From Lasiosphaeris hirsuta (Eukaryota; Ascomycota; Sordariomycetes; Sordariales; Lasiosphaeriaceae), in contig JAUKUA010000005.1 in assembly GCA_030549175.1 (NCBI GenBank), positions 3,596,001 through 3,660,000 on the forward strand: DNA of 64,000 nucleotides, written 5' to 3'. A program made the translations under genes and the position numbers. This document shows positions 1 to 13,053 of the stretch, piece by piece (position 1 is the first letter of the stretch; each line of letters starts with the position of its first letter). The notes under the pieces are model-generated. The model did no database searches, was not told the DNA's origin, and saw only the letters and a program-made list of their open reading frames with translations.

Positions 1-3000
1 TCTTTACCACGTCAATGGCTGCTTGACCCTCGTCAACGAAATACCCCGGGTTATCGAGCCCGTCTTCTACGCACAGTGGTCTACCATGTGGACTGTCATG
101 CGGAAAGAGAAAAGTGACCGAAGGTTGTTCAAGCGCATGCGGTTCCCACCCTTCGACGATGAAGAGCCCCCGCTCTCCTGGTCGGAGAACCTGGAGGATG
201 TTGAGCCCCTCGAGCCCATTCAGATGGAGCTTGACGAGGATGAGGAGGCTGCTGTCTACGAGTGGTTCTACGATCACCAGCCACTTCTCGATACGACGCA
301 TGTCAACGGTCCAAGCTACAAAACATGGAACTTGGCTCTTCCACAGATGGCCAACCTCTACCGTCTGAGTCGACCGTTGGTGACAGAAGTCGTCGACAAG
401 AACTACTTCTACCTCTTTGAGTTGAAGAGTTTCCTGACAGCGAAGGCTCTGAACGTTGCGCTCCCAGGTGGCCCCCGTTTTGAGCCGCTATACAAGGATA
501 TCGATCCCAATGACGAGGATTTTGGCGAGTTCAACGCCATGGACCGCATTATCTTCAGGAATCCCATCAGAACTGAATGCCGCGTATCATTCCCGTTCTT
601 GTACAATGCGCTGCCTCGAAGCGTGCACTTGTCTTGGCATTCACACCCTCAGGTTGTGTACAAGTCAACAGAGGACCACAATCTTCCTGCCTTCTATTTC
701 GATACCAGCATTAACCCGATATCTTCTCGCTCTGTCGCCCCAAAGAACCTAACGATCAGTCACGAGGACGAACTTTTTGGCAAGGGTAGTAACGAGGAGC
801 CCGAAGAGGAAGCATTTGAGTTACCCGCGAATATTGAGCCTTTCCTCGCCGATGAAGACCTCTACACAGATGACACGGCATCTGCCATTGAGCTGTGGTG
901 GGCTCCCTTCCCCTTCGATCGTCGCTCCGGACGCATGGTACGGGCTCAGGATGTACCTCTGGTCAAGCATTGGTATTTGGAGCACTGCCCTCCCAAGCAA
1001 CCGGTGAAGGTTCGCGTGTCGTATCAGAAGCTCCTCAAGACCTATGTGCTCAATGAGCTGCACAAGAAGAAGCCAAAGGCTCTCCAAAAGCAAAATCTGC
1101 TCAAGACTTTGAAACAGACCAAGTTCTTTCAGCAGACGACGATTGATTGGGTGGAAGCTGGTCTGCAAGTTTGCCGCCAGGGCTTCAACATGCTCAACCT
1201 CTTGATCCATCGCAAGAATTTGACTTACCTTCATCTTGACTACAATTTCAACCTGAAACCCGTCAAGACCCTGACGACGAAGGAGCGGAAAAAGTCCAGA
1301 TTCGGAAACGCGTTTCACCTTATGCGTGAAATTCTTCGCTTGACCAAGCTCATCGTCGATGCCCAAGTGCAATATCGTCTCGGCAACATTGATGCTTTTC
1401 AGCTTGCCGACGGCATTCTTTATGCCTTCAACCATGTTGGCCAGCTGACGGGCATGTACAGATACAAATATAAGCTCATGCACCAGATCCGCTCCTGCAA
1501 AGATCTCAAGCATTTGATTTACTATCGCTTCAATGCTGGTCCTGTCGGCAAAGGCCCTGGCTGTGGCTTCTGGGCGCCGGCTTGGAGAGTTTGGCTCTTC
1601 TTCATGCGAGGTATTATTCCGTTGCTGGAGCGCTGGCTTGGGAACTTGCTTTCACGCCAGTTCGAGGGCCGCCACAGCAAGGGAGTGGCCAAGACTGTCA
1701 CGAAGCAGCGTGTTGAGTCGCACTTTGACCTAGAGCTTCGGGCTTCAGTCATGGCCGATTTAATGGACATGATGCCCGAAGGCATCAAGCAAAACAAGGT
1801 CAACACTGTTCTTCAGCATTTGTCCGAGGCCTGGAGGTGCTGGAAGAGCAACATCCCGTGGAAGGTCCCGGGCTTACCTGCTGCCATCGAGAACATTATC
1901 CTGCGATACGTCAAGTCTAAGGCAGATTGGTGGATCTCGGTTGCCCACTACAACCGTGAGCGCATCCGGAGAGGTGCTACCGTCGACAAGACCGTCGCCA
2001 AGAAGAACGTCGGAAGACTTACTCGTTTGTGGCTCAAGGCGGAGCAAGAGCGGCAGCACAACCACATGAAGGACGGGCCCTACGTCTCATCCGAAGAGGC
2101 CGTTGCTATCTACACGACAACAGTGCATTGGCTGGAGTCGCGAAAATTCTCCCCCATCCCATTTCCCAGCGTTTCTTACAAGCATGATACGAAGATTCTT
2201 ATCCTAGCCTTGGAGCGTTTGCGAGAGGCTTATTCCACCAAAGGACGTTTGAACCAAAGCCAGCGTGAAGAGCTAGCCTTGATCGAACAGGCTTATGACA
2301 GTCCCGGCACTACCTTGGAGCGGATCAAGCGCTTCCTTCTTACACAACGAGCCTTCAAGGAGGTTGGCATTGACATGAACGACAACTACAGCACCATCAA
2401 CCCAGTATATGATATTGAGCCAATCGAGAAGATCAGCGATGCGTACCTGGATCAATACCTCTGGTATCAGGCCGACCAGCGCCACCTGTTCCCTGCTTGG
2501 ATCAAGCCTTCTGACTCCGAAGTGCCGCCCCTCCTTGTTTACAAGTGGGCCCAAGGCATCAACAACCTTGACAAAGTCTGGGAAACCGCCGACGGCGAGT
2601 GTAATGTGATGATCGAGACGCAACTGTCCAAGGTTTATGAAAAGATTGAGCTTACGCTGCTCAACTCGCTCTTGAGACTGATCATGGACCACAATTTGGC
2701 CGATTATATCACAGCCAAGAACAACGTCACTCTGACCTACAAGGATATGAACCACGTCAACAGCTACGGCATGATTCGCGGGTTGCAGTTCTCTGCATTC
2801 GTTTTCCAGTACTATGGTCTCATCCTTGATCTGCTACTTCTTGGTCCCCAGCGTGCCAGTGAGATTGCCGGTCCTCCTCAAAGCCCGAATGATTTTCTTC
2901 AGTTCCGGGATCGCGAGACCGAGACGAAGCATCCCATTCGACTATACACCAGATACATTGACAAGATTTGGGTCTTCTTGCGTTTCACTGCGGACGACTC

Positions 3001-6000
3001 TCGGGATCTCATCCAGCGCTTCCTCACTGAGCAGCCAGACCCCAATTTTGAAAATGTCATTGGATATAAGAGTAAGAAGTGCTGGCCTCGAGATTCTAGA
3101 ATGCGTCTGATGAGACACGACGTGAACCTCGGGAGGGCTGTGTTTTGGGATCTGAAGAACCGACTACCAAGATCGGTGACCACGATCGATTGGGAGGACA
3201 CATTCGCCAGCGTGTACAGCAGAGACAACCCCAACCTTCTCTTCTCGATGTGTGGGTTCGAAGTCCGTATCCTGCCTAAGATTCGTAACCAGAACGAGGA
3301 GTTCCCGGTGAAGGATAGCGTCTGGTCGTTGGTCGACAACACATCCAAAGAACGAACTGCGCATGCCTTCCTCCAAGTCACAGAAGAGGACATTCAGAAG
3401 TTCAACAACCGCATCCGCCAAATTCTGATGTCTTCTGGTTCCACCACGTTCACGAAGATTGCCAACAAATGGAACACTGCCCTGATTGCTCTCTTTACGT
3501 ACTATCGCGAAGCTGCGGTCTCGACTGTCAACCTCCTTGACACCATCGTCAAGTGTGAGACAAAAATACAGACCCGTGTCAAGATCGGCCTGAACTCGAA
3601 GATGCCGTCTCGGTTCCCCCCCGCCGTGTTTTATACCCCCAAAGAGCTGGGTGGTCTGGGTATGATATCTGGATCGCACATCCTGATTCCCACCAGCGAT
3701 AAGCGGTGGTCTAAGCAGACAGACCTTGGAGTTACACATTACCGTGCTGGCATGTCTCATGACGAAGAGACGCTGATTCCGAACATCTTCCGCTACATCA
3801 TCCCATGGGAGGCCGAGTTCATCGACTCGCAGCGTGTCTGGACCGAATACTCACAGAAGCGGCTCGAAGCCAATCAACAAAATAGGAGGCTCACGCTTGA
3901 GGATCTTGAAGATAGCTGGGATCGCGGCTTGCCCCGTATCAACACTCTATTCCAGAAAGATCGTAGCACCTTGAGTTTCGACAAGGGCTTCCGCGCTCGT
4001 GCCGAGTTCAAGATTTACCAGCTAATGAAGAGTAATCCTTTCTGGTGGACGAGCCAAAGACACGACGGCAAACTTTGGAATCTCAACGCATACCGTACCG
4101 ACGTCATTCAGGCCTTGGGAGGCGTGGAGACTATCCTTGAGCACACTCTCTTCAAGGCAACTGGATTCCCGTCTTGGGAGGGCCTTTTCTGGGAGAAAGC
4201 CTCAGGTTTCGAAGAGTGAGTCTACCCGTATATGCCTTTCAATCCCCCTCCGCGCCACATTACAGAGCTCATACTAATCATTGTTTTAACCCAGGTCCAT
4301 GAAGTTCAAGAAATTGACCAATGCTCAGCGGTCTGGTCTCAACCAGATTCCCAACCGCCGCTTCACTTTGTGGTGGTCCCCCACCATCAATAGAGCCAAC
4401 GTCTACGTCGGTTTCCAGGTGCAGCTGGATCTTACCGGCATCTTCCTTCACGGCAAGATCCCAACTTTGAAGATCTCCCTCATCCAAATTTTCCGTGCCC
4501 ATTTGTGGCAGAAGATTCACGAGTCGGTTGTCATGGATCTCTGCCAGGTCTTTGACCAGGAACTCGAGGCACTAAGCATCGAGTCGGTGCAGAAGGAGAC
4601 AATTCATCCCAGAAAGTCGTACAAGATGAACAGCTCGTGCGCAGATATCCAGCTCTTCGCAAGCCACAAGTGGAATGTGACTCGGCCGTCACTTCTCTTT
4701 GATACCAAGGATGTCATCGAGTCAACCACAACAAACAAGTTCTGGGTAGACGTGCAACTCCGCTATGGTGACTACGATTCTCATGATATCGAGCGATATG
4801 TGAGGGCCAAGTATCTCGACTACACTACCGACAGCATGAGTCTCTATCCGTCCCCAACGGGCCTCATGATCGGCATCGATTTGGCCTATAACCTCTATTC
4901 AGCCTACGGCCAATACTTCCCAGGCCTCAAGCTCCTAATCCAACAGGCAATGTCCAAGATCATGAAGGCCAACCCGGCGCTTTATGTCCTGCGCGAGCGC
5001 ATTCGCAAGGGCCTGCAGCTTTACGCCTCCGAGAGCAACCAAGAGTTCTTGAACTCCCAAAATTACTCGGAGCTGTTTAGCAACCAAACCCAGCTTTTCA
5101 TTGACGATACCAACGTCTATCGCGTCACCATTCACAAGACGTTCGAGGGTAATCTCACCACAAAACCTATCAACGGAGCTATCTTCATCTTCAATCCCCG
5201 TACTGGTCAGCTCTTCTTGAAGATTATCCACACGAGCGTTTGGGCCGGACAAAAGCGTCTAGGACAGCTTGCCAAGTGGAAAACTGCCGAAGAAGTTGTC
5301 GCTCTCATCAGATCACTGCCTGTTGAAGAGCAGCCAAAGCAACTCATTGTCACTCGAAAGGGATTGCTCGATCCTCTAGAGGTCAACTTGCTCGATTTCC
5401 CCAACATCTCCATCCGCGCCTCTGAGCTCCAGCTTCCTTTCCAAGCTGCCATGAAGGTTGAGAAGCTCGGTGACATGATCCTACGTGCCACCGAGCCTCA
5501 GATGGTTCTCTTCAATCTCTACGATGAGTGGCTGAAGAGCATATCTTCGTACACAGCCTTTTCTCGTCTGATCCTCATCCTGCGTGCCCTCCACGTCAAC
5601 CAGGACAAGACAAAGCTTATCCTGCGGCCAGACAAGACCGTGATCACACAAGACCATCACATTTGGCCCTCACTGTCGGACGAAGACTGGATTAAGGTTG
5701 AGACGCAACTCAGAGATCTAATCCTGAATGACTACGGAAAAAAGAACAACGTCAATGTCTCCAGCTTGACGAGCAGTGAAGTGCGAGACATCATCTTGGG
5801 TATGGAGATCTCTGCACCTTCCATGCAGAGGCAGCAGGCGGCCGAAATCGAGAAGCAGCAGCAAGAACAGCAGCAGCTCACTGCGGTGACCACCAAGACC
5901 CAGAACGTGCACGGCGAGGAAATTATCGTCACCACGACTTCTCAGTTCGAGCAGCAGACATTTGCGTCCAAGACTGAGTGGCGGACCAGAGCCATCGCTA

Positions 6001-6773
6001 CCTCCAACTTGCGCACGAGATCCAACAACATGTACGTGTCGCCGGTGGATAGCGATGTGGATGACATCACATATGTCATGCCCAAGAACATCCTCAAGAG
6101 ATTCATCACAATCGCGGATCTCCGGGTACAGGTTGCGGGCTATCTCTACGGATCATCACCAGCCGACAACGATCAGGTCAAGGAGGTCAGGTGCATTGTC
6201 ATGGTTCCCCAAATCGGCGGGCTGCGCAACGTCCAGCTACCTCAGAACCTGCCTCAGCACGAGTTCCTCAAAGGCATGGAGCCTCTAGGCATAATCCACA
6301 CCATGTCTGGCAACGAGTTGCCCTATATGTCGGCAATGGATGTCACAGACCATGCCAGGCTCCTCGACCTTCATCCGACATGGAACAACCAGAACACCTT
6401 GACGGTAACGGTGTCGTTTACGCCTGGCAGCGTATCGTTGTCCGCCTGGGCCCTTACACCACAAGGATATAAGTGGGGAGCAGAGAACAAAGACGTTGGC
6501 AGCGACCAACCTCAAGGGTTCACAACAGCAATGGGCGAGAAGAGGCAGTTGCTTCTCAGCGATAAATTCAGGGGCTTTTTCCTGGTGCCCGACTCCGGGA
6601 AATGGAATTACAGCTTTATGGGCAGTGCCTTTGGTGGCTTGGAGAAGAAGCCAATCCATGTGAAGCTGGATACGCCCATGCCCTTCTACAGTGACCAGCA
6701 TCGACCGATCCACTTCTCGAGCTTCAATGAGCTTGAGGACATTTGGGTCGACAGGCAGGACAATTTCGCCTAG
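1..6773 (+). CDS. prp8: Pre-mRNA-splicing factor PRP8 (5' partial)
   Basis: This is the U5 snRNP scaffold at the heart of the spliceosome. It cradles the catalytic U2/U6 RNA and controls the helicase Brr2. The frame is open from base 2, and the N-terminal 100-150 residues lie outside the window. Exons are 1-4215 and 4295-6773, giving about 2230 visible residues. The intron (4216-4294) has GTGAGT, an ACTAATC branch point and CCCAG. Almost every block of the family is recognisable: the [10 protein letters not shown] segment, [36 protein letters not shown] region (1210-1310), the reverse-transcriptase-like core (about 1500-2900), the endonuclease-like linker around the intron, the RNase H-like domain (about 5050-5800) and a C-terminal Jab1/MPN domain (about 6060-6770). 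The stretch between RNase H and MPN is Gln-rich (QQQEQQQ). No intein interrupts the visible part. Identity is certain from family similarity. Confidence 0.98.
4216..4294 (+). other. PRP8 intron
   Basis: A 79-nt phase-2 intron. The donor is GTGAGT, the branch point ACTAATC lies near 4273-4279 and the acceptor is CCCAG. Splicing joins GA to G and restores the conserved GFEESMKFKKL junction. Without splicing the frame stops at 4217-4219. Confidence 0.93.
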
Positions 6774-9700
6774 ACGTAGCGGGGGGCTGTGTGAAAAGGG
6801 GGAAGCGGATGAGAGGAAACATGCAAGACGGTTGACGGCGAAACGGGGAAACGGCGGGATGAAGCGATGTGGCAGAAACGCGCGTGCAGGCGGGTTAGCG
6901 AGGACCAAGCATCGGACGATGAGCGTGTTCGCTTTCGGGAGCAGCTGCAGACTGTTTGATCTGCTCCCCAGGGCTCTGGTTGGTGGTTTTCCGCTGGGAC
7001 TAGGTCGTTGGTTTGAGATATGCTGCGCTTCGGAAGCTGGCTGTCTCGTGTATACTTTAGCAAAAAAGATGTCATTTGTAACAAGAGAGGTAGAGATAGG
7101 AAGTCGACGACGCGTGCAATGAACAGCTTGTAATGGATGTATTTCTTGGCCATAAAAATCACGACTATTGCAGTAATGATCCGTACAAGCACTCCCCTTG
7201 TTATCCCACGTTGCACATTCGCAATGAGGAAACCTCCTCGGCGACTCCCAAGATCGCGTGAAAGCTGCAAAGTGTGCGGGACGAGGACGATCGGACACGG
7301 GAACACCAGCGAGGCGGGAACCGAGCCTTGGGGGCAGCAATGTGCAGCTGAGCTGCTCGAGCCGAGCAAAGACGAGAGGAATCATCAGGTCTGAATCAGC
7401 AATTGGCAATGGTGATCCCAAGAGATTGTGGTTAATGCGTTTATGCGTTGGGTGGTGAGAATGGCAACCATGTTCGCCGATGAGGGCTGAAAGTATTGAA
7501 TGCCCCGTACCCAGCTGGGAATGGAGGGGCACCGTTTAGGTGCGCCTCTCCCAAGATCACCTGGCATGGATGTTAATTTCAAGCAGCTGGACCTGAAAGC
7601 TGGGTGCTTGAGCGGGCGCCCTGGCCAAATCGGAGAAACAGACCCCTGGCGACCTAGACAGGCGGCTGTCTACCTCGCCCTCCGTATATACTAGGGCCAG
7701 GGACTTTGCCTGGCGTGTCCTCTTGGTGCACTGCCGAGGGGGCTCTTCGATTCGTCGCCCGCCTGCCCACTCCCCGGACTGGGCGATGACGAGATGTTTG
7801 ATCAAGACACTGAGTATAGCCTATCCGCATGGACCTCGCATTGGAGAAGTCGAGCAACGACACAGCGACATCTCTCCGGCGCTGTGTTGCCAAGACTTGG
7901 TCTGCGCTGCAACAGCAACGACACTGGCGGCTCAACGTCAACTGTCTCGGACTTGCTAGCCCACTCCCTCAGGCGGACGACCCGACTCGAGGTTTTGGCT
8001 TTTTTTCCTGCCAGGGCGTGCACCAGGCGGTTCGAAAGTCGGGAGGGTTCGTGTAGCGCGGACAGTCAGACCAGGGTTTTCGATACCATGTTCTTTTCTC
8101 GTGCAGATTCCCGCTTGCCCGCTCAGCAGGGAGGAGGGAGACCCGCACGCCTCGCGGCCCAACCTTGTTCTCCTTCTTTGCCTGGCCCTGCGCACGCTAC
8201 GGCAAGCCGAGTCCGGGGTGCCCGTTCGCTCCCTGGCCCCAACTCAAACGCAGATCAGGAGGCTCGGAAGCTGGGCCGAACTTCGAAGCGTTGCATCCGC
8301 GAGCGCCGGGAGGGAGAAGGCGAGGCAGCTGGGTGGGACAGAGAGGGGCCCTCAAAGGCCCCAGAGAGACAGACCTGCGGCCCCGGACCGGATCCTCGTA
8401 GTACGGGGCTGCTCAGTCTGCTGCTGGCCTGCCGGCGCTGGAGCCGCAAGACTCCCTGTGCGACGTGAGCTTCGACGCGGCTGGAACACGAGCATGGGCA
8501 CTCCTTGCCTTGCGGTCTGCTGGGCGATGTGTTCCGCCGCCAGCCTCATACCATACCCAGCAGCAGGGCAACAGGGCATCGCTGACGTCGTTGTGTGCAC
8601 CCTGCCTGGGACTGCTCATGCTTCATCTTGAGCATCCTCGGTCTCTTTCCGAGCCTTTACGGGCAGGATTGGTGCCAGATTGGTGCCAAACCGGTGCTGT
8701 CTCCCAGTCTGACTGTTCATCTCTTTTGGCGTCGGCCAAGGGCTGTCTTTCAAGCTGCCGCTATATGCTGTTGTAGGTATCTTGGACTTGTAAAACCGAA
8801 TATGAAATTGCACAAAATAATGCTGTCGCCCAAATCGATCTTGCGCTTGCCGTCCCTAGCTGCTAGCTGCATGTCTCACAAGACGCAATTAGACCACATC
8901 CCACGCGCTTGTGTGCGTGGGTCTTTACGTCTTGCGCGCCTTCCCCATCGACGGCAGAACAGCCGAAACCGACAACCGACTTAGTGGGAAGGAAGCGACG
9001 TCTTCTCCTCGATTGACTCAGCCAAAATGTCTTTAAAAAAAATGCCTCCTCTCTCTGCTCGTATCTGCTGTATGTGTGACTGACTACCCGCTGCCTCTGT
9101 TGCCCCTGCGAAACAAACACCGTCCCCCAAAACTTCTAGAAACACATCTCTGCTCGGCTCCCCAGTCTATTCCTACCATGTCACCCTCTGGCAGCGTCTC
9201 TACCCCGCCGTCGCACGCTCAGGGAGTAGAGACCAGGTTCCCTCAGCCCGACTACCGCAACAACCTTGACATCGCGCCTGGAGCCTGGCGTTCAGCTCGA
9301 GCCTCGGCGGCCTTGCGCGCCCCCAGAACCCCCCCCCCCCCCCTCCCAAGAGTCACCCCCAGCTTCGACCTAGAAGCAATTTGCGATCTTCTAGAAGCTG
9401 AAATCACGTTAATCTTGCTTTGGCGCGAGCATAACACGGCCTTTAATTGCAAGGTTCGATTAAAACACGTTTCCTTCATGCGCACCGCTGCGCTTTGTTG
9501 CCAAGAGTCGTCCGCGCCGTCGCCCTCGTGGCCCCTCAGACGCTGCTGTCCGTGTCCTGCCGTCTCAAGATGCTCCCCGAGGAGCTCTGTCGCTGCGGAA
9601 TCGTCGGCGCTGCGAGTCTCTGCAATTGTCTGGCACTCTCTGCTCGTGCGAGTGTTGGCGACCAGGAATCCATCGCATTGAGTTACGCAATCTTGGAGTC

Positions 9701-11774
9701 ACCGAGATTGCCGCGCCTCGCAAGCCACGCTACCGCGATGCCATGCGTCTGTACGCAGTTAGGTACACGGCCGACAGAAGACTTGGTTCCGCCAACGAAG
9801 AACAGCGGCAGCGTCATCTGGAGGATTGCCGTTCGGCGCTTTAGTTCCAGCGGTTCGTTCTTGGTACCCTCCTTGTTACTGATGATCGGACGGAATACGA
9901 CGGCACAGGAGGTAGAGGACGCTCTGAACCTTGCCCTCTGCCCCTGTTGCATCCCAGCATTGAGATTCACTGTCGAGATCCTTTCTTGGGCGAGGGCTTC
10001 TTGCGGCTACCTCGCCGTTGGGACGAGAATGATCTCGACCCGGAGGCATTTTCTGAGGAATAGCTGGGGGGTGTAGTACCAGGTACTCTCCTGCACCCTC
10101 GTGTTCCCAGCGCTCTCCCACGCGCCCTGTGGAGCTCGATTTTGCTTCTCGTAGCAGTCTTCTAGCTAACTTGCGCGTTGGCTGTTCTCCGATAATTACT
10201 GATCTTTCAACGATCTTGCAGCGAAATCTCGAGAGCACGGTGCTCATATACTCACAAGGTAGCCGTCTGTTGTCGACAGGGCCATTGCCCAGATGTCCCC
10301 TAGCATCGCTCGTTATTTTCCCAGTTCGGTAATCTGACAGCTAATCATGGTGCAGCACTCAACTTTCTTTCCTCCGGCGCCCTATGGCGTGTCAGGGCAC
10401 CCGATCGCTTTTGCTTGTCTGATATAGTTACCCCGGTCCTGATATAACCTCTTCCAGACAGGACTGGGGCACACGCCCACCTCACAGCGCTTTCTCCGCT
10501 TGCCACCCACGGCATTCCAGCATCCCGATGTAACCCCAGCAAGCCCTCGAGTACCTCACTTCTCCTTTGGTACCTTCAAGTACCTGCCCCCGGTCCGCCC
10601 CCGGTACACCCCCCAAAGAGCTAGGTACCTCTGCACCGTTTTCTCTCCTGCAAGCACTTACACTTGCGTGCCCGTCTTCGCTGCTCGTCTGGTTCCCTCT
10701 AGGCCCCTGCGGCAGGTGTGCCAACAGGCCGTGGCTGTCTGTCAGTCAGGCTCTGGCCCTTCACCCTTCCCAGCCTCCCCCCTCCCTTCGTTCCGTTCCT
10801 CGAGATCACTCGCAGCAGAACGGCAGCGGACACTGCTCGTTACCGGCTTTTTTCTAGCGAGCGAGGGACCACCGCTGTCGTGATCTTAGTATCGACAGCA
10901 CCCCATAACTCGCTTGTTGTCATGCTGCTATCCAGCTGCATGGTAGGCCCTGTTTCACATTTTATTCTCCATCTGGTCTTCTGTTTTGCATCCTTCCATG
11001 CGTTTTCCAGGCATTCCTCTCTTTGGATCATCTGGCTTGCCCAGCGTCCTCTTTGGGCTAATCCGCCCGGGGTTCTCGAATTTGATAATTTGTTCCACCA
11101 ACTACCCTGGCCGTCAATCTGGGCTGCTAGCTGCTGGCTGTCATGCCCCTTCGATGCATCATTACCTGACGCCGGGGTCTCGTTTCTATATCCGGCAGAC
11201 AAACCATGGCATAAGATCCTCAAATTATGCTACCGTCATTGTTGGACAAGGCGACCTGAGCTCCACACTTCTCAGGAACAATCTTCGTCTCGCACATGGC
11301 AAATCGCTTATGTGCTTTAACTTGGATGAAAAGACCTACGAGAGTAATAAACCTACTCCCTCCCCCAACCCGTCGGAACTCGCAGGTCCTTGTTCTTCTA
11401 CCCTATAGTGAAGATCAGACGATATAATGCGGCCCTTACGCATATACACCTGCCCAGAGCCTTGACTTTTCTGCTTGCAATCGTGCAAAAACATCCAGCA
11501 AGGGGGGGAAACGCAAAAGACACGGCTCGACGCCCCGATAGCTCAGGACAACCGGTCCAAATAACACCACTCAGAGAAACGGCAGTCACACAAAAGCTTG
11601 GGCAAGTAATGAGGTGCTGAGGAGGAGCCACTAAGATTACCGTCACCGTCCGCCCGGCCTTTTAGGGAACCAACCCTTCACCTCGCGCAATAGCATACCC
11701 TCCAACTACATACAACCACTGTCACACCCCCATACCGCCACCACCTCGATCGAGAAGCGCTTCATCACAACCAC
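6774..11774. other. 5 kb gene-free region (PRP8 3' flank and Myb leader/promoter)
   Basis: No reading frame here has a recognisable domain. The frames over 150 codons have arginine/proline-rich, shadow-like composition. The stretch holds the PRP8 3' flank, a C15 tract at 9329-9343, pyrimidine-rich segments (10630-10860) and a cluster of GTACCT/AGGTAC motifs at 10549-10630. It probably contains a long promoter and untranslated leader for the Myb gene, which is inference from position only. Confidence 0.5.
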
Positions 11775-13053
11775 ATGCGGTCTACTTTGACAGAAGCACC
11801 ACAGCTGCCCAATACCATCTTACCAATACTATTAGTGCCAACAAGAGGCTTTGCGGACTGCGCCGAGCCGAGCAATACACCACAGTCTACCCCGACGCAG
11901 CCCCGCGGGGCTCAGATTTAACCAATTCTTTCCATTCAGAGCCCGGCGACCAGCCAGAGCGGTTCGCTCTGGCGGAACCCATGTATCGGAGGCACGCTGG
12001 CGGGCAACTACCGTGTAGGAACGGACTACAATGTCGACTACTCACCACAGGAACCGCATTCGAGCGACCAGGGCCAGGCTTCGCACGCCTATGATACGCA
12101 CCACCACCGAGGGTCGCTTCAACATGGCGGCCCCTCGCCGCTTCATGAGCCATCGGCCCATCAATCACATCATGGCTTGCCGCAACACTATACCACCGCT
12201 CACCATCCTCACCCGCTCCTCACGGATCCGTCACACATGGGCGGCCATCCCGGCGCCCGGCACATGGGACACCCAGGGCCAACGCACTACGGCGCCCCTG
12301 GCCCCTCGCCGCACGCTGCTGTTGCCCCTCTCTACCCATCTCTAACCCCAACCCACGGGTCAAGCGCAGGCGTAAAGAGGCAGCGACCTGACGATCTTGA
12401 CCTTTCGGTGCCGGGGCTTCCTGACCTTGAGCAGAGCGACCTGGAGTCGATGCAGCAAACGCCTATGGGTGGGGGGTATGGGCAGCCAGGGGCAGCACCA
12501 ACGCATCATCATCACCGGCTCCCGGATACTGGGCCGCCCACAAAAATGATGCGACGCGATGGAGACGGAGGCGGGGGCGGAGGAGCTCCGAGTGTGGTCG
12601 GGCAGGTTGGCATGCCGGCCCCAGCTGCCCGTCCAAGGGGTCCTAAATTAAAGTTCACGCCAGAGGATGACCAGCTCCTCATAGACCTGAAGGAAAACAA
12701 GAGTTTAACGTGGAAGCAAATCGCCGACTTCTTTCCAGGAAGGACTAGTGGAACTCTTCAGGTGCGGTACTGCACGAAGCTCAAGGCCAAGACCACGCAA
12801 TGGACCGACGAGACGGTTAGTGAACCCCTGCTTCTAAAACGTTAAGCTGTTGCAGAGAGCCGCGCTACGGGATGAGTTGCAAGCTGGATTTAGTAGGCTA
12901 ACTGAAAACCAAACACAGGACCAAAAGCTCAGGACAGCACTCCAGGATTACGAAAATGAGAAGTGGCGCATCGTTGCCAACAAGGTTGGGACAGGCTTTA
13001 CGCCAGCGGCATGCCGCGAGAGGGCGTCTGAGTTGATCGGGGAGAACTTATAG
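11775..13053 (+). CDS. Two-repeat Myb/SANT DNA-binding protein
   Basis: Probable nuclear transcription regulator. A low-complexity His/Pro/Gly-rich N-terminal half (about 12080-12600) is followed by two C-terminal Myb/SANT repeats. The first runs from KFTPEDDQLLIDLKE through WKQIADFFPGRT and the second covers LRTALQDYENEKWRIVANKVG. The last intron is 12816-12918 (GTTAGT, GGCTAACTG branch, CACAG). It joins DET to DQKLRTALQ and is well supported; a shorter 40-nt choice ending at 12855 is rejected because it lacks a branch point. The 5' end is uncertain. The same frame opens with ATG at 11775, meets a TAA at 11919, and resumes after a good acceptor (TTAACCAATTCTTTCCATTCAG, ending 11939). A weak donor at 11835 would give 356 residues. 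The Myb part is sure, the start is not. I cannot name an ortholog. Confidence 0.68.
11954..11972. repeat. Perfect 8-bp hairpin with 3-nt loop
   Basis: CCAGAGCG at 11954-11961 and CGCTCTGG at 11965-11972 form an uninterrupted inverted repeat around GTT. It lies 14 bases after the proposed splice acceptor of the Myb gene, in the part of the exon with the least protein-like translation. Confidence 0.7.

Noticed and set aside
821..1513. 230-codon open frame on the minus strand inside PRP8
   Set aside because: It is antisense to a highly conserved exon and its translation has no family features.
4080..4400. Possible intein in PRP8, a known intein host in some fungi
   Set aside because: The conserved PRP8 blocks run on without any insertion in the visible part.
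8101..8631. 176-codon frame on the plus strand
   Set aside because: Arg/Ala/Pro-rich, overlapping several similar frames, no domain; typical of GC-rich non-coding DNA.
12816..12855. 40-nt intron in the Myb gene
   Set aside because: Too short and without a branch point; the 103-nt choice ending at 12918 gives a better protein and a perfect CTAAC.
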